Of a stretch of 5,998 nucleotides of DNA, positions 1 through 5,998 are shown piece after piece; position 1 is the stretch's first letter, and each line of letters begins with the position of its first letter. The notes under the pieces were generated by a model. The model worked only from the letters and a program-made list of their open reading frames with translations, made no database searches and had not been told where the DNA came from. Source of the DNA: Verrucomicrobiaceae bacterium (GTDB taxonomy: Bacteria; Verrucomicrobiota; Verrucomicrobiae; Verrucomicrobiales; Akkermansiaceae); contig RPOS01000249.1 in assembly GCA_003820635.1 (NCBI GenBank), forward strand, positions 1 through 5,998, read 5' to 3'. The translations under genes were made by a program, and so were the position numbers.

Positions 1-1
1 C

Positions 2-1045
2 TACAGCATCGCGTTTACCGGGTCGGGCACGTGGATCGGTGGCTTCGACAAGGTCTTCCTGCTGGGCATTACGCCTGACTCCATGGCGGAAACGTTCTCC
101 GCGGGCGTCGTCATCCCCGAGTTCGTATTCGTGGCCTTCCAGGCCACTTTCGCCGTCCTGTCCTCAGTCCTCGGTGTCTGCTGCTTTGTCTTGCGCATGA
201 AGTTCGCCGCGGTGCTGGTCTCGATGGTGCTCTGTTTCACCTTCGCTTATCTGCCCATCGCCCGCATGGTCTGGTACACCGAGGGCTTCATGTTCCAGCT
301 GGGTGCCCTGGACTTCGCCGGCGGAACGGTTGTTCACATGACATCCGGATGGAGCGCGCTTGTTCTCTGCATGATCCTCGGCAAGCGCCTCGGATTCGGC
401 AAGGAGCAGATGGCTCCGCACAGCATGGTGCTTTGTATGATCGGCACCGGAATGCTGTGGGTCGGCTGGTATGGCTTCAATGCCGGTTCCGCCCTGGGTG
501 CTGACGCCATTGCTTCCAACGCCTTCACCACTACGACCTTGGCTGCGGCGACCGCAGGCCTCGCATGGGCGGCCAGCGAGTGGCTCTTCAAGGGCAAGCC
601 CAGCGTGCTTGGTTTCTGCTCGGGCATTGTCGCGGGTTTGGTCGTGATTACCCCGGGTGCCGGATTCGTGACGGCCACCTCCTCGGTCATCATAGGTGTT
701 CTGGCAGGTGTGATTCCCTTCTTCGCCGTTGCCTACCTCAAGAAGATGCTGGGCTACGACGATGCTCTCGACACCTTCGGTGTGCACGGTGTGGGTGGAA
801 CGCTTGGCGCACTTCTCACGGGTGTATTCGCTGATGAAAAAGCCAACTCGGTTGTGGGTCCCTTGAAGGATGGTCTTCTGATGGAGCAATTCAAAGCCGT
901 GGGATTGACCATCGTCTGGAGCGTTGTCGCCACCGCGATCATCGCCTACGCCATCAAGTTCGTGATAGGTCTCCGTCCTGATCCGGAAATTGAAACAGCG
1001 GGTCTCGATCTCGCGGAGCATGGCGAGCAAGGTTACGAACATTGA
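2..1045 (+). CDS. amt: Ammonium transporter, Amt/MEP/Rh family (5' end outside window)
   Basis: Inner-membrane channel that takes up ammonium. The reading frame is open from base 2, so the N-terminus lies outside; 347 residues are visible, about 55-90 are missing, and the ATG at base 83 is internal. Compared from memory with E. coli AmtB, diagnostic segments are present: LDFAGGTVVH (visible residues 103-112, holding the equivalents of Asp160 and His168), GFNAGS (158-163, Phe215 and Ser219) and DTFGVHGVGG (257-266, His318 at residue 262). The twin pore histidines, the Phe gate pair (FQATF, 46-50) and the binding-site Trp (MVW, 89-91) are all there. The C-terminal tail has the usual GLDLAEHGE form and ends naturally at TGA 1043-1045. 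Several hydrophobic segments fit the second to eleventh membrane helices. One departure: the usual AER-(M/I)-(K/R)-F helix end reads VLRMKF (residues 63-68), with Leu for Glu. A PII gene (glnK), a common partner, does not follow; it could be upstream. Confidence 0.96.
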   Translation, partial: YSIAFTGSGTWIGGFDKVFLLGITPDSMAETFSAGVVIPEFVFVAFQATFAVLSSVLGVCCFVLRMKFAAVLVSMVLCFTFAYLPIARMVWYTEGFMFQLGALDFAGGTVVHMTSGWSALVLCMILGKRLGFGKEQMAPHSMVLCMIGTGMLWVGWYGFNAGSALGADAIASNAFTTTTLAAATAGLAWAASEWLFKGKPSVLGFCSGIVAGLVVITPGAGFVTATSSVIIGVLAGVIPFFAVAYLKKMLGYDDALDTFGVHGVGGTLGALLTGVFADEKANSVVGPLKDGLLMEQFKAVGLTIVWSVVATAIIAYAIKFVIGLRPDPEIETAGLDLAEHGEQGYEH

Positions 1046-1066
1046 TGCTTCCTTAAATCCCCCCAG

Positions 1067-1101
1067 CGGGCGGACCTGCAACGGTCCGCCCGTTTTCGTT
1101 T
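1067..1101 (+). terminator. Intrinsic terminator after the ammonium transporter gene
   Basis: A perfect 10-base-pair GC-rich stem (CGGGCGGACC at 1067-1076 pairing with GGTCCGCCCG at 1083-1092) with a 6-base loop (TGCAAC) is followed by a T-rich run, TTTTCGTTT. It lies 21 bases past the amt stop codon. This is a textbook Rho-independent terminator, seen directly in the sequence. It ends only 6 bases before the annotated start of the next gene, so that gene needs its own promoter inside this region or upstream of it, or depends on read-through. Confidence 0.9.
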
Positions 1102-1107
1102 GCAGGG

Positions 1108-1584
1108 ATGGCCATGCTGGTTTCCTCTGTGCGCGTGAAGCGTCGGACCTTGCGAGTTTTCATGATGGCGGCCCTGCTGATTTCCGCGGGATTCGCCGCT
1201 TGGAGCTGGCTGCGTCCTTACGCGTGGAGCGTGGATCCGGCGGCCAACTGCAAGGTGGTCGGCAGCCAGGTGAGGAAAGACGCATCTTTTTACTGGCTGG
1301 ATGTGCGCCTCAAGGTCACGCCCGGGCAGGATCATGATTTGATGAAACCCGTGCGTTTGGTGACTTCCACAGGGCGCGAACTGGAACCGGCGGACACCAC
1401 ATTGGGCGGCACCGCCGGACAAGGCACCACCGAGTTGTGGTTCAAGTTCTGGCTGGAAGCTGCGGATCTGGAGGGTCCGCTCAAGCTCCGCATCAACGAT
1501 GGCTCGCTGGTGATCCGGTCGGGTTCGGGCATCCCGCGGTTGGGAAGTTCCAATGCCGAATATTTCATCACATCCCGCTGGTAA
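1108..1584 (+). CDS. Small membrane-anchored protein of unknown function
   Basis: I do not recognise this 158-residue protein. It has a basic N-terminal stretch (residues 9-16, VKRRTLRV), one hydrophobic segment (about 17-35), then about 120 residues with alternating hydrophobic/polar stretches that suggest a beta-rich domain, for example around 61-70, 82-90 and 108-136. The expected topology is N-terminus in the cytoplasm and the C-terminal domain in the periplasm; no lipobox Cys follows the hydrophobic segment, and the only Cys is residue 48. The start is uncertain: the ATG at 1108 lies just after the amt terminator and has no clear ribosome-binding site; GTG at 1135 would give a more compact signal-like N-terminus (MKRRTLRVFMM...), and ATGs at 1114, 1162 and 1165 are also in frame. 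The stop codon is 3 bases before coaX, so the two are probably co-transcribed and translationally coupled. That does not by itself link the protein to coenzyme A metabolism. Confidence 0.75.
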   Translation: MAMLVSSVRVKRRTLRVFMMAALLISAGFAAWSWLRPYAWSVDPAANCKVVGSQVRKDASFYWLDVRLKVTPGQDHDLMKPVRLVTSTGRELEPADTTLGGTAGQGTTELWFKFWLEAADLEGPLKLRINDGSLVIRSGSGIPRLGSSNAEYFITSRW

Positions 1585-1587
1585 ACC

Positions 1588-2334
1588 ATGGCCTGGCTGC
1601 TGATCGACAACTCGAACACCCGCACGAAATTCGCGCTCGGGGATGCCGTGGGGCTTCGTGATTGGCGTGCGGTTCTACCGACGGCGGAGGTTTCTCCGGA
1701 GGCGCTGGCAGCCGTGACGAGTGATGTCAATTTCTCGGCGGTGGTCGTCTGCTCGGTGGTTCCGAACAAGGCGGCGGTGTTTAAGGAATTTTTCGAATCG
1801 CGCGGGCCGGTGCATGTTATCGGTCATGAAAGCCCGCTGGGTTTGGGGATCGACTACCCCAAGCCGGCACAAATCGGTGCGGACAGGCTGGCCAATGCCG
1901 CGGGCGTGCTGACCCGCCATGGTGCGCCGGCCGTCATCATCGATTTCGGCACGGCGGTGACTTTTGACGTGATTTCGGACCGACCGGCCTATTGCGGCGG
2001 GGTGATCGCGCCCGGCTTGGGGGCGATGTCCGCTTATTTGCCGGGAAAAACCGCGCTGCTGCCGGTGATCGAGCTGGAAGAACCTCCTTCAGCGATCGGA
2101 AAATCCACCGAGCATGCGATGCAGGCTGGCGCGGTGTTCGGTTACCGCGGACTGGTGAAGGAAATCATTGCCCGCATCTGCGAGGAACTCACAGGCACGC
2201 CGAAAATCATCGCCACGGGGGGCGATGCGGCATTGATCGCCCGCGGCGTGAGTGAGATCGACGCGGTCGATCCCGACATCACGCTCGACGGGCTAAGGCA
2301 GGTTGCGGCGCGGGTTTTTCAGACCTTGCCGTAA
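1588..2334 (+). CDS. coaX: Type III pantothenate kinase (CoaX)
   Basis: Cytoplasmic enzyme that phosphorylates pantothenate to 4'-phosphopantothenate, the first committed step of coenzyme A synthesis. The 248-residue length is normal for the family. Visible motifs, in order: the N-terminal ASKHA-type phosphate loop IDNSNTRTK (residues 6-14, with Asp7, Asn10 and Lys14); [10 protein letters not shown] (97-106), whose Asp99 is the expected catalytic base and Arg100 a conserved substrate contact; DFGTAVTFD (119-127), the second phosphate-binding motif; GGVIAPGL (137-144); and [12 protein letters not shown] (170-181), with Thr174 in the pantothenate-binding position; then a glycine-rich ATGGDA (209-214). 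Family members need a monovalent cation and are not feedback-inhibited by CoA (family knowledge). The ATG at 1588 starts 3 bases after the preceding stop codon and lacks a strong ribosome-binding site, which fits translational coupling. The 3' end overlaps the oppositely oriented fucI by 16 bases. Confidence 0.95.
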   Translation: MAWLLIDNSNTRTKFALGDAVGLRDWRAVLPTAEVSPEALAAVTSDVNFSAVVVCSVVPNKAAVFKEFFESRGPVHVIGHESPLGLGIDYPKPAQIGADRLANAAGVLTRHGAPAVIIDFGTAVTFDVISDRPAYCGGVIAPGLGAMSAYLPGKTALLPVIELEEPPSAIGKSTEHAMQAGAVFGYRGLVKEIIARICEELTGTPKIIATGGDAALIARGVSEIDAVDPDITLDGLRQVAARVFQTLP

Positions 2335-4100
2335 AGCGGGCCGTAGTTCTGGCAGGCACGGAAGTCCGCTCCCTCCAGATCCGCGGTGCCGAAGGCGCGC
2401 CAGGCGCTCGGGCGGAACACGCGTTCCTCACTGACGTTGTGCATGTAAACCGGGATGCGCAGCATCGAGGCGAGCGTGATGTAAAGGTGGCCGACGTGGC
2501 CGCAAGTCATCACGCAGTGGTTGGCGCCCCAGTGGTTCATCACTTCGTAGGCGCTGCGGAACGCGCCTTCTCCTGTTAGAACCGGAGCGAACCATGTGGT
2601 CGGCCACGTCGGGTTGGTGCGTTGGTCGAGCGCGTCATGCACATCATCCGGCAGGTCGATGGTGTGACCCTCTGCGATTTGCAGCGCGGGGCCGAGGCCA
2701 TCGACGAGATTGAGGCGGATCATCGTGGCGGGCATGCCGCCCATGGTGCGGTAGCGGGTGCTCCAGCCGCCGCCGGGGAAATACTCGGTGATGGATGGAT
2801 GCCAAGTGGTGGCTTTGAGGCACTTTTTGACTTCCGCGTCGGAAATTTCCCAGAACGGCTTCATCACAGGAACGCCCTTTTTCGTCTGCTCGCCGGTGCC
2901 GTCGAGCGCCGCCGGGCCGGAGTTGATGAGGTGCAGGATGCCATCACCGACGAGCGGGTGTTTCACTTTTTGGCCGCTGGCTTTTTCGATGGCCTCAAGG
3001 CTCCAGTAGGTGCGCAGATCGGCGAAAATCTGCGCGGTGTTTGTCAGAAGCCAACCGAAAAGCATGCCTGCGCCGTTGAGCGCGTCGTTTTCGGTGGCGA
3101 CGATGTAGGGCGCGCGCTTGCCGTTCCAGTCGAAGGACGAGTTGAGGATGGCTTCCATGAAGTCGCCGTTAGGAAAATGGTCGGTCCACTGGCGCTGGCC
3201 TTGGAAACCGGCGGCGATGGCATTGTGACCGTGTGCCTGCTCGCCGAGCTTCATTTTCTTGAGCAGCGGATTGCCGACCATCAGGTCGCGGGCGATGAGT
3301 GCCATTTTCACGCTGTCCTCCCATTCGGTGTCGAGTTGTTCGCGCGAGCGGGTGGTTTTGGGCGAGTTGTAATCCTTGCCTTCCTTGCAGTGTTTTTTCA
3401 CCCATGCGAGAGCGGTCTTGAACTCCTCTTGGTCATACCAACCCTTGCGCATACGGCCGGCGATCTCGCTCATGTCGATGGATTCGACGCGCATGCCGAA
3501 CCATTTTTCCCAAAGCTTTGTGTCCACCACCGAGCCGGCGATGCCCATCGAGGTGCCGCCCATCGAGAGGTAGGACTTGCCGCGCATCAGTGCGACGGCG
3601 AGGCCGCATTGGGCGAAAGAAAGCAGCTTTTCCTCCACATCGGCGGGGATCTTCGTGTCGTCGGCGGACTGCACGTCCTTGCCATAAATACCGAATGCGG
3701 GCAGGCCCTTCTGCGTGTGGCCGGCGAGCACGGCTGCCAGATAGACCGCGCCGGGGCGCTCGGTGCCGTTGAAGCCCCACACGGCTTTGGGCGTGTGCGG
3801 GTCCATGTCCATCGTCTCCGAGCCATAGCACCAGCACGGCGTGACTGTTAGAGAAACTCCGACGTTGTTGAGCCTGAACTTGTCCGAGCAGGCGGCGGCC
3901 TCGCGCACACCGCCGATGCAGGTGTCGGCGATGACGCACTCGACGGGTGTGCCGTCGGGATAACGGAGCTTGGCGCTGAAAAGTTCGGCCACGGACTTGG
4001 CCTGCTGCATGGTGCGTGCTTCGAGTGACTCGCGGACGCCGCCGAGACGGCCGTCGATGGTCGGGCGGATGCCGATTTTTGGATAGGATGATTTTTTCAT
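2319..4100 (-). CDS. fucI: L-fucose isomerase
   Basis: Cytoplasmic Mn2+-dependent isomerase converting L-fucose to L-fuculose; the family also accepts D-arabinose. The 593 residues compare with 591 in E. coli, and the similarity recalled from the E. coli protein runs end to end. The N-terminus [12 protein letters not shown] (7-18), the central [16 protein letters not shown] (108-123) and the C-terminus [10 protein letters not shown] (581-590) are near-identical to it. The catalytic and metal-binding residues of E. coli FucI, Glu337, Asp361 and His528, are found here at exactly those numbers, in ATEND (335-339), FADLRTYW (359-366) and WGANH (524-528). The only notably divergent stretch is about 235-290. 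The gene looks intact. The start ATG (complement of 4098-4100) fixes the family-typical N-terminus, although only a distant AAGGAA-like sequence lies upstream. It is transcribed divergently from an AraC-family regulator, which probably controls it. No fuculokinase, aldolase or transporter gene is adjacent, so the downstream route must be encoded elsewhere. Confidence 0.97.
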   Translation of the reverse strand: MKKSSYPKIGIRPTIDGRLGGVRESLEARTMQQAKSVAELFSAKLRYPDGTPVECVIADTCIGGVREAAACSDKFRLNNVGVSLTVTPCWCYGSETMDMDPHTPKAVWGFNGTERPGAVYLAAVLAGHTQKGLPAFGIYGKDVQSADDTKIPADVEEKLLSFAQCGLAVALMRGKSYLSMGGTSMGIAGSVVDTKLWEKWFGMRVESIDMSEIAGRMRKGWYDQEEFKTALAWVKKHCKEGKDYNSPKTTRSREQLDTEWEDSVKMALIARDLMVGNPLLKKMKLGEQAHGHNAIAAGFQGQRQWTDHFPNGDFMEAILNSSFDWNGKRAPYIVATENDALNGAGMLFGWLLTNTAQIFADLRTYWSLEAIEKASGQKVKHPLVGDGILHLINSGPAALDGTGEQTKKGVPVMKPFWEISDAEVKKCLKATTWHPSITEYFPGGGWSTRYRTMGGMPATMIRLNLVDGLGPALQIAEGHTIDLPDDVHDALDQRTNPTWPTTWFAPVLTGEGAFRSAYEVMNHWGANHCVMTCGHVGHLYITLASMLRIPVYMHNVSEERVFRPSAWRAFGTADLEGADFRACQNYGPLYGKV

Positions 4101-4274
4101 GATGGAATGGGTTCGGGATTCCTTGCGGGTGGAAACGTGGCATTCGAAAGCGATTTGTCAGCAATTTTCCACGAAATGAGCGGTGAAAATAATCGGGTTC
4201 CCGCATGAAGATTCCAATCAAAAATGCCGATATTTATCTTGATGGGGGAGAGGTGATTTCCCATTCATTGCCAG
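4101..4274. promoter_or_regulatory. Divergent control region between fucI and the AraC-family regulator gene
   Basis: These 174 bases separate two divergent start codons and are clearly more AT-rich than the flanking genes, so they must hold the promoters of both genes. I cannot place a convincing -35/-10 pair: TTGTCA (4155-4160) and the AT-rich TATTTATCTT (4231-4240) are the best pieces for the + strand, but no correctly spaced partners are evident. A repeated GTGGAAA-type motif in the left half is listed separately. A short frame opening at ATG 4205 continues into the regulator gene out of frame and looks spurious. Confidence 0.7.
4128..4190. promoter_or_regulatory. Candidate operator: three copies of a GTGGAAA-type motif
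   Basis: Three related words occur in 63 bases: GGTGGAAA on the + strand (4128-4135), GTGGAAAAT on the - strand (complement of 4164-4172), and GTGAAAAT on the + strand (4183-4190). The second and third form an imperfect inverted repeat, ATTTTCCAC then GTGAAAAT, with one bulged base and a 10-base spacer, near the middle of the divergent region. AraC-family proteins usually bind repeated half-sites near the promoter they control, so this is a plausible binding site for the adjacent regulator. The motif is short and chance is not excluded. Confidence 0.3.
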
Positions 4275-5153
4275 ATGAAGGACGCGCGCTCTGCCAGTTC
4301 CTATGTTTCGCGGCAGGTCGAGGCATCGAGGTTGTTTTTCTTCGAGCCCGGAGAAGAGGAGGACTTCGGTGTGGTGTTCGGCGGCTTCGAACGTTGTGGT
4401 CCCGACTACCGGATCGACCGGCGGAATTTCCCGTGGTTCTGCCTCGAATTCGTGAGCCGGGGAGCCGGGACACTCTTGCTCGGCGGGGTTTCGCATGAGC
4501 TGCGACCCGGGAGCTTTTATCTCTATGGTCCCGGCTTGCCCCATCGGATCGAGAGCTCGGTGGATCATCCCTTGGGCAAGTATTTCATCGGCTTCGCCGG
4601 CAGCGGGGTGGCGGAGTTCCTGGCCCGCTATGAAATCGAACCCGGCTTTGTCTCGCGCTGTTTGAAAGGTGAGCCGATTCGCCGGACTTTTGACATGCTC
4701 ATCGACCGCGGCGTGCGGAAATCCCGGTTGGCGCGGATGCTCTGCTCATTGATCACCCGCGAACTGCTGCTGCTGTGCCGTGACGATGCGGCGGATCCCG
4801 GAAACACCGACTCACCCGCGTTCGCGACTTACACCCGCGCGAGGGAACTCATGGAGCGCGATTTCCTGGTTCTCCAGACGCTGTCCGCGGCAGCGGCGGC
4901 TTGCGGACTGGATGCGCCTTACCTCTGCCGCCTGTTCGCGCGCTATCACGATGAGAGTCCCTATCAGTTTCTCACCCGCCTGCGGATGGATCACGCGTCA
5001 CGGCTGTTATTGGAGGAGAACGCCACGGTGAAATCCGTGGCCGCGGCGCTGGGCTTCAAGGACGCATTCCACTTTTCCCGCGTCTTCAAATCCGTCCACC
5101 ATGTGCCGCCCTCGCGCTTCCGGCAGTCGATGCACCCGCAGTGGCCGGGCTGA
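4275..5153 (+). CDS. AraC-family transcriptional regulator, probably of fucI
   Basis: A 292-residue cytoplasmic DNA-binding protein, a normal length for the family. The N-terminal part (about 20-110) looks like the AraC cupin-type sugar-sensing domain: FCLEFVSRGAGTLLLGG (55-71), then HELRPGSFYLYGPGLPHRI (74-92), matching the pattern of strands ending in a Pro-Gly-x-x-His turn. The C-terminal part has the two helix-turn-helix units: LSAAAAACGLDAPYLCRLF (203-221) and VKSVAAALGFKDAFHFSRVF (252-271), the second continuing into PPSRFR, the family signature. In both units the Gly normally present before the Ser-Pro/Pro turn is replaced (Asp226 in YHDESP, His276 in VHHVPP); the effect is unknown. 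The ATG at 4275 is the only good start, because an in-frame TGA lies at 4254-4256; no strong ribosome-binding site precedes it. Divergence from fucI through a shared 174-base region makes it the likely local regulator, with L-fucose, L-fuculose or a related sugar as a plausible effector (inference). It is unlike E. coli FucR, which is a DeoR-family protein. Confidence 0.93.
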   Translation: MKDARSASSYVSRQVEASRLFFFEPGEEEDFGVVFGGFERCGPDYRIDRRNFPWFCLEFVSRGAGTLLLGGVSHELRPGSFYLYGPGLPHRIESSVDHPLGKYFIGFAGSGVAEFLARYEIEPGFVSRCLKGEPIRRTFDMLIDRGVRKSRLARMLCSLITRELLLLCRDDAADPGNTDSPAFATYTRARELMERDFLVLQTLSAAAAACGLDAPYLCRLFARYHDESPYQFLTRLRMDHASRLLLEENATVKSVAAALGFKDAFHFSRVFKSVHHVPPSRFRQSMHPQWPG

Positions 5154-5216
5154 GCCCAAGGGCGGGTTTTGAATGCCCGGAAAACTTGGAGATCGACCAA
5201 TCTTGATCATCAGACT

Positions 5217-5998
5217 ATGGGAAGCGCCGTGAACCGCCGACTTGCGCTACCGCTTCTGCTGCTGCTTCTCATTGCTCTATATGTGACAGGGTTCCTGGGC
5301 TCTGAAAAAGCCCGGGGTCCGACGGCTGAGGACTGGAAATGCAGGCCTGATGCATCCGTGGTGCTGAGGGATTTTCACGATTGGAGGGAAGCCCATCGTT
5401 CCGCAACCATCGCCCCCGAAGATCTCGCGAAGGGCATCGAGTTGGCCGCCGCCCGCAAGCAGCTCATGGCCGGCTGGATCGCCACCGATCCCGCCATGGC
5501 CTTGGAAAACGCGGTGTCATGGAGCGAATACGAGGCACTGCCGGCGGAAATGAAGCCATATTTCGAGCAACCGTTCAACACGGTGGGAAGCCTGCGGGTG
5601 CTGCCGATTTGCGATCCCTCGGCGCATTCGGATGCGTTGCGCGTGCTGGAAATCGACGGGAAAAGCTGGGACGCCTCGGTGTTCGGCCGGCGTCTCGGTC
5701 ACAGCACCAAGGAATCCGCGCCGCTGGCAGGCATCACCTTGGACGGCCGGGCCGCGGTCTCGGACGTCGTGTTTGAAATCCTGACGCCCGCCGATGCGAA
5801 AGCGCTCGCACGGCTACCTCTTGGAAACCGCGACGCCCGGCGGGATTTCGCCACTGGCAGGCCGCTCGGGGAGCAGCCCGTCACCGCGCTGGCCGGCGGT
5901 CGGCGTTATCTTTTCGAGAACACGGAAACCATCGCCGCGGCGAATGAAAAACTCGCACAATTTGACGAAACGCCCGGGCCACACGGCGGATCGCGGCA
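5217..5998 (+). CDS. Exported or membrane-anchored protein of unknown function (3' end outside window)
   Basis: The frame stays open from ATG 5217 to the right edge: 260 residues are visible and the C-terminus is missing. The N-terminus has a basic stretch (NRRLA) and a long hydrophobic run rich in Leu (about residues 9-28), a signal peptide or signal anchor, so the rest should be outside the cytoplasm. No lipobox is seen. The following region (about 70-260) matches, in my recollection, a conserved N-terminal region of large exported verrucomicrobial proteins: an Ala-rich stretch with AAARKQLMAGWI, a DPAMALE motif, YEALPAEMKPYFEQPF, FGRRLGHSTKES, and near the end DFATGRPLGEQPVTALAGGR and a Pro-Gly-Pro-His-Gly-Gly sequence. 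Those proteins can carry protease or carbohydrate-related domains further downstream, but none is visible here, so I assign no function. GTG at 5229, preceded by GGGAAG (5219-5224), is an alternative start giving MNRRLALPLL. It lies 63 bases after the AraC-family gene on the same strand and may or may not share its transcript. Confidence 0.82.
   Translation, partial: MGSAVNRRLALPLLLLLLIALYVTGFLGSEKARGPTAEDWKCRPDASVVLRDFHDWREAHRSATIAPEDLAKGIELAAARKQLMAGWIATDPAMALENAVSWSEYEALPAEMKPYFEQPFNTVGSLRVLPICDPSAHSDALRVLEIDGKSWDASVFGRRLGHSTKESAPLAGITLDGRAAVSDVVFEILTPADAKALARLPLGNRDARRDFATGRPLGEQPVTALAGGRRYLFENTETIAAANEKLAQFDETPGPHGGSR

Noticed and set aside
164..1081. 305-residue open frame on the - strand, antisense to amt
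   Set aside because: Composition is extremely rich in His, Gly, Glu and Arg, with no membrane or domain pattern; it shadows the clearly coding amt frame and starts in the terminator region.
2622..3851. 409-residue open frame on the + strand, antisense to fucI
   Set aside because: It lies wholly within the intact, strongly conserved fucI gene; it is a product of GC-rich codon use. Its translation is rich in His, Ala, Gly and Val with no recognisable domain.
4155..4193. TTGTCA plus AATAAT as a sigma-70 promoter for the regulator gene
   Set aside because: The spacer would be 27 bases, far from the usual 16-18, so I do not call it a promoter.
3433..4221. 262-residue - strand frame overlapping fucI and reaching into the control region
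   Set aside because: Arg/His-rich out-of-frame translation of fucI; no family resemblance.
4205..4498. 97-residue + strand frame starting upstream of the AraC-family gene
   Set aside because: Only the first 23 or so residues precede the regulator gene and the rest is an Arg-rich shadow of it; considered as a leader peptide but there is no ribosome-binding site and no attenuator-like structure.
5145..5179. Possible terminator after the AraC-family gene (CCGGGC ... GCCCGG)
   Set aside because: The stem is only 6 base pairs with a 23-base loop, it starts inside the coding region, and no T-run follows; too weak to call.
5204..5209. TGATCA palindrome upstream of the last gene
   Set aside because: A 6-base palindrome is expected by chance and does not extend on either side.
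1..5998. Mobile element, prophage, defence island or CRISPR array
   Set aside because: No transposase, integrase, phage, restriction or Cas-like sequence, no spaced direct repeats, and no composition break apart from the AT-richer 4101-4274 control region.

Overview
The window reads as an ordinary chromosomal segment of a GC-rich bacterium, most likely a verrucomicrobium (Akkermansiaceae-like, Luteolibacter/Haloferula type). This rests on weak but concordant signs: poor Shine-Dalgarno sequences before most genes, a type III pantothenate kinase, an E. coli-type L-fucose isomerase paired with an AraC-family regulator, and at the right edge a leader-bearing protein of a style I associate with large exported proteins of that phylum. 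The assignment is inference from family knowledge, not from a search.

Layout, left to right. (1) The 3' part of an Amt-family ammonium channel gene (2-1045, + strand), closed by a strong intrinsic terminator (1067-1101). (2) A two-gene + strand unit: a small membrane-anchored protein of unknown function (1108-1584), then after 3 bases coaX, type III pantothenate kinase (1588-2334). (3) fucI, L-fucose isomerase, on the - strand (2319-4100); its 3' end overlaps that of coaX by 16 bases in a tail-to-tail arrangement. (4) A 174-base divergent control region (4101-4274) carrying a repeated GTGGAAA-type motif. (5) An AraC-family regulator (4275-5153, + strand), the obvious candidate regulator of fucI. 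(6) The 5' part of a large-looking exported or membrane-anchored protein of unknown function (5217 to the right edge, + strand).

Functionally the window combines nitrogen uptake, the first step of coenzyme A synthesis, and the first step of L-fucose use under probable local control. These are separate transcription units, not one pathway. The fucI/AraC pair is the only clear functional couple: the regulator has a cupin-like N-terminal sensor domain and a C-terminal double helix-turn-helix, and the isomerase has its catalytic Glu, Asp and His at the same residue numbers as E. coli FucI. No fuculokinase, aldolase or fucose transporter lies within the window.

I found no tRNA, rRNA, CRISPR array, insertion sequence, attachment site or defence system, and no gap over 300 bases without a gene. 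I see no convincing evidence for an undescribed biological system. The items worth a second look are the divergent operator candidate, the unknown protein next to coaX, and the partial exported protein at the right edge.
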